Shown piece after piece: positions 30,107 through 43,329 of a stretch of DNA of 64,000 nt. The translations under genes were made by a program, and so were the position numbers. How positions within the stretch are numbered: the first letter of the stretch is position 1; every line of letters starts with the position of its first letter. The stretch spans positions 12,863,627-12,927,626 of the forward strand of contig JAYGXS010000009.1 of NCBI GenBank assembly GCA_036362985.1, read 5' to 3'. This DNA is from Ligula intestinalis (Eukaryota > Platyhelminthes > Cestoda > Diphyllobothriidea > Diphyllobothriidae). The notes under the pieces are model-generated. The model saw only the letters and a list, made by a program, of their open reading frames with translations, was not told the origin of the DNA and did no database searches.

Positions 30107-33065
30107 ATCATGAAAACGAGTTTGCTTGTAATGTAAAAGAAAAATAACATTGAAACTATCTTTTTTATCATAATATAAGCAAAATATCAAAGACAACTAT
30201 GATTTTAGACAGTGCAGTTATTTGCATATAAGAAGCAAACATTCCATTTACTTAAATTAGTTTGCTATTGGTTCAAAAGACGTTTTTTTAAAGTTTTCTT
30301 TCTCCGTCCCCGCTAAACAAAGTTCAAGGACATCAAAGCTAAACGCAGTTGTTGACGCGTGTGGTGTTCTTGTAAATTTAAAAAAGGGCTATTTATACAA
30401 TTTGCCTGCAATGTTTGTTCCCCATATTTTGAGCTGTCAGGATTAATCGTGATTCATATCCTCAACATAATAGACTTTTATAATTTCCATGCAAATTTGC
30501 GCCAGAATGGCAATAGGTTTCGGAGCGTACGATAGCAAAGGCAAGCATATTTTTAGTTTTGATGGCTTCCGAGTTCGAACGAAAATCACCTATCCTGGTC
30601 TGCCTTGGAGCAATCTGTCGTTCCACACCACACTACGGTTAGTAGTATAAGTGGAGGTGCAACGCTTAAAAAAATAGATAGGAGACTGCAACGTCTATGT
30701 TTGGCTCAATAGAGCACTGGCGTCCTGTTTAACTGGTCACAGATTCGAGATTTGGATATTGCAATACCCGGGATTAAATATCCCTGGGTGTTGACGGTAA
30801 ATAAGACGGCAATGCGTATTTTGATTTCACATGTCTTTGTCGGTAATGCAAAGTTACGTACACTGGTTGTATGGCGACTTGCGGTCTCCATGTATATGGC
30901 TTAAGGCAGATCGATAAGTGTTCATCAACCAGTGTTTATTTCCATTCTCAGCAGGTAAAATGCCAAACGTGTGGCGTCATGAGTAAAGCGTTAGTCATTT
31001 GAATAACGGACAGTGCGTTTGAGCCACCGGTAGAGCCCAAACGCGGTTGGGTATACATTTATGAGTTTGATTAATAAGCCACAATGGCTGTTTTTTACTT
31101 CGTCTTTTAGCCTGTCATTTCAATGGTATTTTGCCGTAATGTATCGATGCCCAGTTCGTTGACAACCATATGCAGTCTGTGCTTATAGTACAGGTTTCTT
31201 CCTTTAGCATGAAGATGTAACTGGTATGCCTCTGCAATGGCAGTTTTTCTATAGTAAGTTAACTGGGTTTCACAAATCCTTCGGGGTTTTCCACGCAAAG
31301 CTTTGTGAGCCAGTAAATCAAAAATAATCCAATCAAACTCGTTGACAGATATTGCACTGATTATTTTTGGATTATAATGTCAGATCTGCGTGGAACATCC
31401 TAAATGGTGAAAGGTACCAGTTTACTGTATTCGCAAAGGATTACTGCTGTTGTTAAGCAAGATACGTTTTGGCAGTAAAGCCAGTAAGATATTAAGTGGC
31501 ACATAATTTCATCCAAAAAGACATACACATTTTCATTATTTTGGTAATTTTTAGTAACCGTAATGGAATAAAGTTTTCCTGCAAACACAACCGATTGATA
31601 CATGCCTGCAACACTGCCAGGAAGGAAGGAAATTATATGAGAACCTCTTTACTGGGGTAATAACATGCTTATTTTCGAAATCAGGAGCACTGAGCACATT
31701 GTAGACGGCATATAAATCCTGTCCATTAAGCTTCATAATAACGAGCAGAGTAGAACGCGAAGTGAAGTTAAAAGGCCGCAGCAAATGAAAATCAGCAATA
31801 TTCAGATGTTGCGCTTAAGTATTGAACGTTTCAATCAACTCTTACAAGATTTAAACCACATTAGCCATGCAACGACTAAAAAAACGCCACCACTAAAATT
31901 GCAGGTAAAATAAGTCAAAAAACTACCTTTAGGTAGTACCCCGGTTTACAGATTTCGGGAGTTCATATACCCAGCCAAATATTATATGAGCAGATAGATT
32001 GCCAAATGCAGGGACTAGTGACATAATTAGCTGATGAGGTCAGGAAAATAACGAAGGTTTATTCCTGCTTGTATTGCCGTTAATGCTATTAATGCCGTCA
32101 GTAGCAGAATAAATGACCTTCTTTAAGACCGCATTTTTGTTTAATGACCTAACGAACGTAATTATTGATCATTTTGGTATGACGTACGGTATCGGGTTCT
32201 AAACGGTAGATGGCAGATGACTGCCGTGACAACTCTGGATAGAAGGATAAAGTTCAGACAACGTCTGACTGCAATTTGTCAGAGCTTGCTAAGTATTAAA
32301 ATTTATAGGGTGATGAAATTGCATTAATTTTATTTTCTGTACATAATCAAAAACAGTTTGAGGAAAACCATTTCCTTAAAATTTCAACATCATTCATATG
32401 TGCATGAAACATTAAGGCTTATTTGCCTATTTATCAGTCTGCGCCACATTAAAGAATTCGAAAACATTTTGAAGGAATTAACTTTACCACTTAACATAGC
32501 CTAAATGGTTATAAATATAAAAAAGTCCTTGTTGTTTGCAACCCATAGAAGCGCACTGAAATTCTTAACAATGATGTTATTCTTAACACACTTAAATTAT
32601 TAAAGTGTTAAAGATAGTTAAGCTTTGCCTCAGAAAGGCATAAAGGGTATCAGAGTCATTGATGATTATAGGGGAGAATGTTTCTGAACGAAATTTAGTT
32701 TTTACAGCTAAATAAAATCGTGGGTTGCAGATAATATTGCATGCACAATCCATAAAATTAACAAGAAGCTTAGGCGTCGTTCAGCAATAGCTTTCCAAGC
32801 TGGCTTCAAAAAAAACAACGTTAATTTTTCTTTTATACTCAACGTTAGTAGAAGTTGATTGCGAGAGAAAATTTTAGATTGACTATCTCTGCTTTAAATT
32901 GATCCGGTATTGTAGTCATTTTCGAGATCTTGATTTTAGCAGATTAAATAAAATAAAATAAATCTTTTAGTAAGAATTTATGTTTTGTTTTGCGCACGTA
33001 TTGGGCTTATTTCTGTGTAACATATCTCCCCGAAAAAGTTTGCCCACCAACGAATTATTATATAA
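30107..33065. other. Non-coding DNA, possible SINE head
   Basis: No gene seen. Near 30.70-30.76 kb AATAGAGCACTGGCGTCC and CAGATTCGAGAT are spaced like A and B boxes, suggesting another worn tRNA-like SINE. The remainder is AT-rich. Confidence 0.4.
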
Positions 33066-33078
33066 TTGCTAATTCAAG

Positions 33079-33311
33079 CAGAAAGCAAACTTGTTGCTTT
33101 CGTTCAAATATTTTGGGAACGGAGGCAAGCATATAAGTATCCATCCCACGAGATAAAATCTGGGCCAAAAGGAGTTGGAAAACTGAGGAAATATCTGCGC
33201 ACGAAGTCTAGCGGTAAAAAAGTAGCCACTTTGGAACCGTCACCTGCGCCTGTAGCCATCACGCGACAGATATTGTCAGCTGCACGAAGGAGGATTAAAC
33301 CAGTTTCCAAA
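33079..33311 (+). CDS. Possible protein-coding exon, unrecognised
   Basis: I do not recognise the product. The frame encodes a strongly basic, hydrophilic stretch of about 78 residues with ERRQAYKYPSHEI, LRKYLRTKSSGKK, then a Pro/Ala-rich LEPSPAPVAI and AARRRIKPVSK. This is unlike the hydrophobic and AT-driven frames around it. An AG at 33077-33078 could be an acceptor and GTAGGT at 33312 a donor, giving an internal exon. The polypyrimidine tract upstream is poor and no partner exon was found. Tentative only. Confidence 0.3.
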
Positions 33312-33319
33312 GTAGGTTA

Positions 33320-33855
33320 GACTTATCTAAGCCTCACGGATTCCAAAATCGTTTCTATTATAGAAAACGCATTTTTTTACCATTAAGTTCGGAAAAAATT
33401 GAAAGGAAGTGGAAATATTCATGGTTTTTATTACAATCTCTTCACAAATTAAGCAACTACAAAAGAGTTTACGGTTTTTGCATTTTTCTGAAATTTATAT
33501 TTTAAAAAACCAATGTTTGTCAATTTTTTCCGCAACTTTAGCTTCGCTTTGTGCATAAATAAACGCTCCTGCAATCCCGCCAGAGAACTTAAAAAACTGT
33601 ATGCTTACATTTTCGAAAAGTAAAAGCCTAATTAAAGTTTGATCATTTATGTCTTTTCCATTAAGGAAAACTTGAAAGACATATTATGCATATTAGCCAG
33701 TGAAGATACTATAGGGTATGCAAAATAGTCGGTACCTGTCAACGAAAATATAGAATAAGAATAATACATATATATTTATATACATCACACGACATATAAT
33801 TTTTTAAAAGTTTTTCCAACATAACAATTGGTCAAACAATTGGTTTCATATCCAG
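33320..33855. other. AT-rich spacer
   Basis: Contains AT-rich low-complexity sequence (ACATATATATTTATATAC near 33.77 kb) just before the PLE fragment. No gene. Confidence 0.5.
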
Positions 33856-35050
33856 GCATGCGTCAAAAACTCGTCTGTCACCTGAAATACTACGGAAATT
33901 ACTGACACATTGTACGAATAATGTTCAATTTATGTAAAATGGGCAAGCATATATTAAATAATGATTGAGTTGCAATCGGCACTTCACTTGAACTTTCATT
34001 GACTCTCAGTTTTATGGGTTTCTTATACCTAAATTTGCAATCAAAATTTAATAAGACACAAATATACAAATTATATGCAGATGATATATTCACTAATAGT
34101 GCTGAAAATTCGATTCCCAGGTAGTAGATCAGAAGTAAGAGGGGCGTTCACTGAGAACGCACCCTTTTCTTCTGATGTATTCACTATTGTTGATACCAAC
34201 TGAGACGCTGGAAAATGCTTAATTTTATGAATAATATGCACTTCAAGATTAAGTTCACTATAGAGAATGCGCAAAGCAACCATATGCCTTTCTAGACGTC
34301 CTGCTGTTCAGAGCGGATGATGGTTCAATAGGGTGCACTGATTTCTGCATGATTACCTGAAAAGGCTAATACCTACATTTAACCAGCATTGTGCTAACAC
34401 AGGAAAAACAAAATCTGATACTTACATTTTTCCAGAGAGCTAAATATATTCGCTTCAGTGAGACCCTACCTGCAAAGGTGGCCTGCGTACAAGATGACCT
34501 ACTGTAACATGGATATCTCTCACGTTTCATTTAATACTGCAACAGCTATTTACGGCTGTAATCTGCGGCAAAGTCCTATACTATAAGCCTGTTTTATATA
34601 TTTACCTTTTTAATATTTCAAATACAATAAAGCGACTGCTACGTTGCACTACAGAGAGAACATACAAAACAGCTGAGCTGGTGTCCCTCACTCTCACTAA
34701 AAGCTCTCCATTTTACCGTTTAAACTAAACATTGCCTTTGCACGCAACCCAAGGCTACATCTATGAATTCACGAGCACTAGCATATGCAAGTACAGTGGG
34801 GACGCACAACGGTGATTGGCGACCAGAGCTGCTAAACTTTTGCCTAATTGGCAATTTAAACAATTAAAACTTTTCAATACACCTGTTAGACGGTTGTCCC
34901 TCTATTGACTTCGAAACATATTCCTGAGTCCTAGATCCAGCACAAGCAAATCGGACCTTCCGCTACATGGAAGCAACCTAAATACGGTGGGAGAAACCTG
35001 ACGTATGCAAGCAGTTAGACCATGTGGCTCACCTCAGATTGCCCTGGTAA
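33856..35050 (+). pseudogene. Penelope-like element RT + GIY-YIG, heavily decayed (PLE-3)
   Basis: A plus-strand relative of PLE-2, recognisable along its length despite many stops and frameshifts. The start reads LSPEILRKLLTHCTNNVQF. The SPLGP block is lost. YKLYADDIFTN (34063-34095) gives the YxDD site. A short unrelated insertion of about 90 bp follows, with a hairpin GGGGCGTTC-ACTGA-GAACGCACC. Then come VFTIVDTN and FLDVLLFRADDGSIG. The linker appears as CTTERTYKTAELVSL near 34650, the nuclease as YEFTST...CKYSGDAQR (the Cys motif is eroded), and the tail as IRWEKPDVCKQLDHV with the stop at 35048-35050. The CKQLDHV tail links it to the PLE-2 subfamily. Confidence 0.85.
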
Positions 35051-35089
35051 TCGCATACTACTATATAGTCCCGATCACACACCGACAAC

Positions 35090-35260
35090 ACGGCGGACAC
35101 GTGGCTCAGTGTTAAGAACGTTCGCCTCTGGCCAGAGAGACACGAGTTCGAACCTCGGGTTTGGCGGAAAGTTGTGCTGCTACATTGCAGTTGGGCTATC
35201 ACCACCTCATGACACCTAAGGTGGCAAAAAAGGCCTTCTTGGATGTGCTCTTTTTGGGCG
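35090..35260 (+). repeat. SINE-H copy with tRNA-like head
   Basis: CACGTGGCTCAGTGTTAAGAA (A-box side) and GAGTTCGAACCTC (B-box side, 7-nt loop on a 4-bp stem) resemble a tRNA, but the acceptor arms do not pair, so it is not a tRNA gene. The shared body GCTACATTGCAGTTGGGCT follows. The tail has CTCATGA (one change from the core), stem II CACC-TAA-GGTG, then GCAAAA and the palindrome AAGGCCTT as stem III. The element starts 40 bp after the PLE-3 stop codon. Confidence 0.65.
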
Positions 35261-36123
35261 GTAATACCATACCTAAATTTAATCAATATTATATTCTTAT
35301 TTCCACCTCTACTGTTCCTTTTCAACTTTAAAGGCCACATTTTTATTGAATATCCACCGCATTGAAAAATGACCTTGCTGCTATCGGCTCTATGATAATG
35401 CAAACTATTGTGTTCTAGAATTGATAGCTTATTCATGTAAAGACAGGTAGCACTTGGCAAGCTGTCCCAAAGTTTATTTATATCAATAAATCGTGCTGTT
35501 TGCTTCCTTTAGAAATAGTTTGTCGCATTGACTGTAAAGTTAAGGAATAGGACATGCATTGGATGCTCCTTGTGTCATTTCTTTTTAGTCGACGACTGGC
35601 CTGTGCAGGATATTTGAGAAAGACAGTACAGTAGAAGAAAATGCAATCACCGAAACAGGGCATTTGTTGGAGTGAAGTTAAGGATTCTCCTTAAAAGCAA
35701 TAATTTTCAAGTGAAAATCTGAATTGTCTAGACGTTTGACATCTTCTAAACCGCTTTTGCGTCGCACTTCCTTGCTTTCATGAACAAGGACAGCAGAATC
35801 AGATTGTAAAAAGCGCTATTGATATGTTGCCCATCGATTGAAGACATCACAAAGAATGACAAACACAACCTTTACCTTTGGATGGTCTGCTAGTCGGCAT
35901 TGTCGGTTGTGTTTGAAAGAAAATCATGGTTCAAAGTCAAAGGCTCGACAAAGACAAAAAATCTTCCAAAAGTGAAGCACAATCCTCTTCTCCACAGAAC
36001 CTACAAAACTTGCAGGACTATGCTACCAACAGGTGTTTATTTTACTTTGGATATGGCTACTTAATAGAAGGTCGGATGTAAGTCAACAATATAACAAATT
36101 AGTGGACTGCAACTTTTCCATGC
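35261..36123. other. Non-coding DNA with a foldback-end relic
   Basis: At about 35635-35666 GAAGAAAATGCAATCACCGA resembles the outer end of the foldback family (GAAGAAGATGCGATCACTGG). No second arm was found. Nothing else is recognisable. Confidence 0.4.
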
Positions 36124-36142
36124 ATATATATATATATATATA
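36124..36142 (+). repeat. (AT)n microsatellite
   Basis: Uninterrupted AT dinucleotides, about nine units, at the edge of the GC-rich island. Confidence 0.85.
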
Positions 36143-36640
36143 CCTAACCCAGACACCAATGCAGCCGTCAGCGACGCCACGGGCAACGTGAACCAACAAG
36201 ACCTCCTGTCGGGCTTGAACGCAGTTGCACATGAAAACGGTCTCGGCATAAACACTGATGGCGGGGTTCGATATTCCGCCGGCGGGACGAACACGGGAAA
36301 GTGCCAACGGGGGAAGCCAGCAGGACATGCGGCACCGACGCGATCGATGCAGACGCGAGCAATGACCGCTGGCAGGCAAACACTGCCCTCCCTCTCCGAC
36401 GAGGTGACGGCGAGAAACCGTGGTCAGCAGGACGATGACGGAGCTGCAGCCCCGCCCCCACAGGGGATCTAGCGCCAATAGACGGAGAGCGAACGAGAAG
36501 TCAGTGGTTACACCTATAAAAGACTGTGAGGCGTGTACAAACACCAACATCCGACGATGCAAGCCTGTACGCTTTCGAAACGTCAGGATATTATACCCAT
36601 TATTCCCGAGATCGCCGCTTCTTCTCATATGTTTATATGT
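36143..36640. repeat. GC-rich island, probable unclassified repeat
   Basis: About 500 bp, markedly richer in G and C than its surroundings, with sharp edges. Open frames run on both strands; the longest is 181 codons on the minus strand (36083-36628). That frame reads through the AT microsatellite as alternating Tyr-Ile, which argues against a real protein. The right end holds CTTTCGAAACGTCAGGATAT, which contains GAAACGTC, the sequence typical of the end of a minimal hammerhead core. It is likely a mobile element or tandem unit of unknown class. Confidence 0.45.
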
Positions 36641-39600
36641 ATAACATAATACACATTTGCTAAGATGTCATGCAGAGCCATAAAAAGATTTTAAAAATGA
36701 TGTAAGAATAAAGATATTCATGGTATTTTGAAATATTGGGTGAACTTAATCATGCTTAAACTTTTTACAGAGCCACGTTTACCCAATCGGCGTACGTTCA
36801 GAAATGAGGAGCAATATCAACTGAAGAAATTACTTTTTGCTCTTAAAACTCATGTTTTTAAAGATGATGGGTTCGTTAAACGTTTACAAAGGTATTTAAT
36901 TTAAAGGAATTGTTAAACATTTCAGGTAAAATCTGGGTTTATTGACAAAAGCTTAAAACAATGAAGAAAACGTACCAAGTACCGGATCCACTGGTTTATT
37001 GTCCCCAGTTTTCGAAATTGTGCAGAAGTCCTTATCCAGCAAAAGATTTCAAAAGCTAAGGAAAGTAAACGAATTGATCTTGTGCACGATACGTATTCTA
37101 CCTCATCTATGCAAATACCCGGAAGGCGAACCTTTTCATTCATTTGGAGAAGCTAAAGGCTGCGGAAAATTTCGAGCAATTACCGAAATTTAAAGGAAGC
37201 ACTTTAACTTTTTCTCAGCCTATGAGTGAAATGGATATAGGGAATGCAAACCAATAGAAGGGAAATCGCCAAATTTAAAAGGATGGTGAGAGTACCTTTT
37301 ATCGGTCTTATTTGCAGTTTGGAACTTGCATAGTGTTAATAAAGTTTACTTTTCTTCAGACAAACAGAAAGTGACTTGATCGATTTTGATGCAGTTTTTC
37401 GTACATCCGTCAGTTTTGAATTGACGCTCACCACGTCTTCAACCGAAGCCCAGTAATTCACAGCTGTTTTGAAGAATGTTGCTTTAGACAGCCAATATAA
37501 ATAGCGTATTAAGTTCATCAAAGCATACAGTCTATTACACAACTAAGTTAATTCTTCCCTATTATTAGGTAAATTGAACGTAAACGGTGATTTCTTTGTG
37601 AAAGGCAAGTAGTCAATGAAAACATGACTGAGGACAAATAGAACTCCCACATAATTCCTGGTTTCGCTTCAGTGCGTTCTTTATGGTTGAGTGAACAACC
37701 TACAAGCAGTAGTAGAAATGCATAAGTGATAATACATTTTTTATGAATGGACTGTTTGCGTCTCGATACTAAGAAACAAAATCTGTGCGTTTGGTATTTG
37801 TACATTAACCTTATGTTGTTGAAAGTAAAAATATACTAAAATAAATCTCGGTGGGATGGCTGCATCGGCACGTAGAATATTCAGCCCTGATGACAAAATA
37901 TTTGACAGCCTTAATTTAAAAATATTTTAGTAGGTAAAAGATGCGCCTGCAATAAGAGAATAAAAATCAATTAATAAAATCAGTTAAAAAAATAAGAACT
38001 TAAAATAATGTGTAAAGTAGAGCGAACCTCAATAATGAACCAAAGAACACAGCTGCCGTATAGTATTTTATAAAGACATGAGTCAGGGTGGTTTTACTAA
38101 AAGTCGTACGTAATAGCAAACCATTAAATCAGTTTGCAGTAAATGTCAATTTTAACTACTTTTTACTACTCCAGATAGTCTCGTAGTTTTCTGAGAGTTA
38201 TTTGTTGACACTCAGAAGTGCTGTTGCATGCGCCCCGGAAGCAGCAGTGTAGCATCAAGAGCGATAGCGAAAAAATCTCTGGTAAGTGAAAGCGTGTCCG
38301 GAGTCTGATACGAAACATTATCAAGTGGGTAGCTGAGCAAATGTCATTTAAATTATTTCAATTATCAAAGCGTCAGACTATGGTAGTTATTTAAAAAATC
38401 GGTCTCATTTGACGAGGTCAGAAAACTTCTGAAACTTGGGTTGCCCGAGTTTGCAGCTTAGCAATTGGACCCTAACAAATCATCCCCATCTGCCCTATCG
38501 TCCCATTTCCTGAAAGTACAAAGCCCGACCATTAGAGACTCGCAAAGCTGAGCTTACTTCAAATTCGTGCCAAACATCAGAATAATTAGGCGACCTCGGC
38601 AGAATTTAAACCCGCGCCTCCAGGGGAAAAATTTTAGTGCAAAAATACGAGTTAAATAATTTCTGCCTATACAAATTGAGTGGAGCTACAGTCAAGGAGT
38701 TTAATCTGTTCAGAGACTAAAGGTTTCTTGAGAAATGCTTGTCTTGCGCACTAAATGTCTCAATTTCAAATAATGGTAAAATAAATTAATTCATTTTTCT
38801 GCCAAAATAAAAATAAATATGCAATTTTATAATGCATGCAATCATAATAAATGCTTTTGAATATTTTCCTTTGTACAGTGTGTTGTGAAGAGTGGATGCT
38901 GGTTTCAGATAAGCCATGCAGGGTTGTACAGAAAAAATTCATGGTGTGGTGGGAACATCCACCTGCGACCATGGTGCAAATAAATGCCAACATATGCTAT
39001 TGCGTTCCGCTTCCCCAATCAGCGCGCCCATCGATGACTCATTCCGTATTTACTTGTCAATGCTGTTACAAGTCGGGCCACTCCCTGCCTGCCTGGCTCG
39101 CGCTCACAAGTGGTTCGCTGTTGAAGCAGCGGCTGCAGGTGACCAAGGACCCACGTCCTGGGAGCATGAAACAACGATGGGCACAGGCAAAATCGCACTG
39201 TCACCTCATTTACAAATTCGATTTTTGCCTGAAATGGTCGTAGATTGAGCTGCTCGTTATCCAAAGCTCTGGTGTGTATATATCTACATATATGAAGTCA
39301 TTATGACATCATTTGCAATATTGAGTGAGATTGCAATTACAATTTATGCTTTGTGAGTCAGCATAAGTCGACTTATCATAAATATAGATGTATGGTTATA
39401 TACAGTAGATTTTTTATCTGATAAAATGTAAAAAATATCACTCAAGTGTGGGAGTTAGCACACACTTAAAGTTGTTTATTTCGTTTCTTATCTTGATTTG
39501 AGGCGCAAAGTGCTCTCTACTAGAAAAAAAGTTCAGTTAAGATCTGTATATTTTAAGCAAATAGAGGCAGAATTGGGGCAGAACCACAATTTGTAGATAT

Positions 39601-42600
39601 CTGTCAAAACTCCTCCGATATTTTAAGACTGCAAAAAAATATCCTTAACTGTATGTGTTATGCTATTAAAGAGCATAAATAAAAGATCAGAAACCTTTTT
39701 ATCATACTTCTACACAGAACTAGAGATTAGATCCTGCCTCCGAGAAATGGACCTATTTGGAAATAAGAGATAAGGTTTTATTATTGGTAAAAGGATAAAA
39801 GTCAGTTTGCATGGTGTTGTCTGCTAAGACCATAGGTTGATTGACTTCGTCGAAACTAGAACTTATAATCATCTATTCTATGAAATTTTACGGAAGGTCA
39901 TAAGCTTTGTCTTTGACTTCACAAACGGACCCCGTTTATATACAAGCAGCATATTTATCGCTTAATTTAAGTGTAGTCAAGAATAATGTCAATAATTCCC
40001 AGTTGTTTCTCAAATTAACCTTTAAACAGCTTGAGTTCACAGATGTTCATTGTCTTAATATCAAATCAAAGCAATTTTTACAGAGGTCAGTTGCTGTAAG
40101 GAAACTTTTTTATTAATCAAATGCACATACATTTGTTGTGAACGTTACATTTTCTCGAACATGTGTGGATGTCTTTAAATGGTCCTAAAACCATTATATA
40201 GACTGACAACTGCATAAGAAGGACTGTTTAGAAACTAATGAATTTAGGCCAAAGCTTTTATGGAATATGTTATTTTGAAGGTTTTGGTAAACAAGTAGAA
40301 CAAAATCACTATATAAGGGAACAGCGAATAAAACACGGAACTTCGTAAACTGCTAAGCCACTTTTTAAGAACAAACGGAAAATCGTCGCGTTTGGTTTCT
40401 TTAAATAATCACAAAGCAATGTGACGAAAGGACATGTCTCTAAGAATACACAAAATGATGTGGATTTGTCTAAAAGTGCAAACGCAAAGCAATTTGTCAG
40501 TAAGCAGCCAGCGTCTTCAATCTACTCTTTGTCCTGCTAAAAACCCGAGTCTTCTTCATATGGAAAAGATGTTGTAATTATCAAACAAAATTTCCACAAA
40601 ACAAAGAAGAATATTTTTATCAGAAAATTGTTTTCTTAGATAACAGTCCCATTCACCAAAAAGCTTAGGTTGACTGGTCTCTGTTTAAATCCAGCAAGTT
40701 TCATTCTGTTTTAAGCGTTAAAAGAAAATCTACGAAGTGTTTATTTTTGCAGTTGTACACATTCTGTTTAAATCTTCGATAATATTATGCTCATCTGCCT
40801 TAACTTTATTTATTTTTCACATACAATCAGTGACTTACAATAAAGCGATTATCTATTTTTTAAATTTTCTATAGGAAATATAACTATTTTAGTTTATATA
40901 AAGTATTTAGTTGATAAAAAACCTAAATATTTTTTTGTGTATGGTACGTAATCTTCTACAGTATAACTTGGGGAATGCCGCATGCACCGATGTCACCAAA
41001 TCGAAATGTCTTGCCTATATCACGACATTTCCTGAAATTGCCTACCTGCTACAGTTATTTGCCATCCTTGTTTTCATGAAAATGCTTGTTAAAAATGCCA
41101 CTGTAAACGGACCTATGTCATCAGACAATGGCAAAAGGCAAAAAGAGGATGATCCGAATGCTAATATAGGACTGCATACTCGTATTCATAGATAAATGCG
41201 AGAAATACAACGCCACTCCACAGTAAATGTTTCCCTGAACGTCACTGCGGACGCTAGAAACGAGAAACTCGATACCGGAAATGTCAATACAGTAAACGCG
41301 ACAACTAACTGCCAGAAATTGGGAAAACTAAGTCCACCGTTAGCTTTTATTTACGCACCTCGCAGACCAAGTTGAAAGTGAGGCAAAAGATTCAAAACGC
41401 CATGCGGCAACAAGTGTCAACTGTTATCCCCAAACACACACTTCAGATGACGTGTTCGGAAGCATAAATATGAAAGGTTCAGACATCGATGCATTGATAG
41501 AAACCAGATGATGACATTGTTTGGCTGGGTCTACTTATCTACCTTCGTTTCATTCGAACTTCCCATAATCAGTATGGGCAAAAGTGTTAATGGAAAGTAC
41601 AATAAAGATGACATGTTTGAAAGATAGGCGTCACCGAACGCCTAGACCTTTGCCAACGACCGCGTCGACGAGTAAAATAAGGGAACAGCGACGGTCTCCC
41701 GCCGGTCGCGTTTATTTTCCGGTAGAATACTGCAGAAAAAATTGTGATTATGCTTCGGTTTGTACAGTCCACAATTATGTACCAGACAACGCAACATTAG
41801 CAGGACTTTAAGACTTTACTAAATTCCATATTCTCCTCATCCAATAAAGCATGAAAGAATAAACATATGAGCCAATTGTCATTCCTTGATGCACAAGATA
41901 CAAGGAGTTCCCGGCGAGAATAAGTACCAGGATATGCACTATGGCAACAAATACTACATGCATTCTTCAACTTCGATGTAACCAACTCTTGGTCACAAAT
42001 GCAGCTCTGTCAGTACGCTCTTCAAGCTGGCTTAACTATACGACAGACATTAAGACGGGAGTAAAGAGGAGGTAAAATACGAATTTTCCACTTTCCACCT
42101 AGTGGTTATCTACGAGCCCTCCCAGGGAAGAATTTTTTGAATGAGGTGGGTTTCAGAGATGACAAAAGAAACCTGAATAAATTTTCTTCTGTGGTGCCCT
42201 ATAAAATAGAATCGATAACCCGGCAACGAAAATGGTATCCCAAAACTCACCGGTGGCAAAAAATTAATGGTCAGTTTTTTAACAGCATACGCAACAATGT
42301 TGCGGCCCAAATTATACTGGTAAAATGGATAAAAAATCTGCATAAGACCACATTATAAGTAACTGGCAGTCAATCACGAGAAAAGACTGTCATTACAATA
42401 TGGCCACGCACAAAACGACAAACGCAGGCAATCGAGCCAAAAGAACGCTTACCTGAACAAAGATAGGTTGTCCGTGGGAACAATCACTGCATATTTTGTC
42501 CAGTGGGTCCTCCGTTCAAGACTTTAGTCGACCCAGAGGAGGAAGACTGCATTTTGGATTGTTTTGCAGCTTCGCCAGCAGATGCCACCAACGCAGTTGG

Positions 42601-43034
42601 GGAAGGGATCAGCCGCAGTTCACATTAGCGTGCGGCGCAATACGCACCTAGAGTGACAGCTGATCTATCTATCGATCCAGTTATGAAGGGAGTTCATGCA
42701 TAGCCGCCCCAGTGCAAAAAATGGGCACATAGTCTTAGCAGCCATCTCACCAGCCATGTTAGCGGCAGGGATCAAACTCGGAGAGGTAAAAGTCAATCTT
42801 GAGATAGCAGGTTGGTCAACGTTTGTGTCCAAAGCTTGCCTATAACAGAAAACAAGAGATAATACATAATTATCTGCAAGCAAAAACAACCATTCACCAC
42901 TTTCATGATGGAAACGACGCTGACTTGGAAACACTGCGGTCCATGAAATGGCTCGTTTTTTATACTTTGTGTTCTTTAAGAATAAATAGGATGCATAAAT
43001 AGATGCAGTCAGTAATGCATTACCCACAAAAACA
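36641..43034. other. Long non-coding stretch
   Basis: No gene or element I can name. 38.90-39.25 kb and 41.58-41.81 kb are richer in GC and carry open frames of 130 and 75 codons without recognisable domains. 42.4-42.8 kb is also GC-richer and contains GAGTTTGATCCC on the minus strand, a B-box-like word. These may be unclassified repeats. Confidence 0.45.
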
Positions 43035-43165
43035 GTGGAGATTTAGATGGCTCTTTTAAGCTTATAAGCTGACAACAGCCAGCCAAACCCCACTCCGGAG
43101 ATTTGAATCAGTGATCTTGTAAATTAGAAGTTCAATGCTCTAACCAGCGTCACGGTCTTGCTGCT
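43035..43165 (-). repeat. SINE-H copy, degenerate
   Basis: The minus strand reads TTTGGCTGG, then CTGTTGT for the core, a perfect AGCT-TATA-AGCT stem II, and AAAA for GAAA. A head-like CTGATTCAAATCTCC lies upstream. About 300 bp from a better copy in the same orientation. Confidence 0.5.
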
Positions 43166-43329
43166 TTGCCAGTTTTCGATTGGGAATATACACAATGGTA
43201 GTGGGCCGCTCACCTATCGGTACAAAACTCATTCGTTCGTTGTGTTGTATTAAGGTGCTCGCTCTCGGGCCAACGAACAGCCGCTCAACGGCTAGCATAG
43301 TACACACAAAAATAGATTACCGACAAACA

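Noticed and set aside
32030..32065. CTGATGAGGTCAGGAAAATAA as another hammerhead core
   Set aside because: Stem II does not close and no stem I partner was found. The match is to the core word only.
35091..35167. Possible functional tRNA gene
   Set aside because: A and B boxes and a 4-bp T-stem are visible, but the acceptor arms do not pair and a SINE body shared with another locus follows. Called as a SINE head.
36083..36628. 181-codon minus-strand open frame as a gene
   Set aside because: It reads straight through an (AT)n microsatellite and has opposite-strand frames of similar quality. It is more likely the result of GC-rich composition.
38851..39248. Overlapping 130- and 110-codon open frames
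   Set aside because: Two frames on the same strand are equally open with no recognisable motif. A GC-richer repeat is more likely.
42665..43027. 120-codon minus-strand open frame
   Set aside because: No domain or family recognised, and a B-box-like repeat word lies within it.
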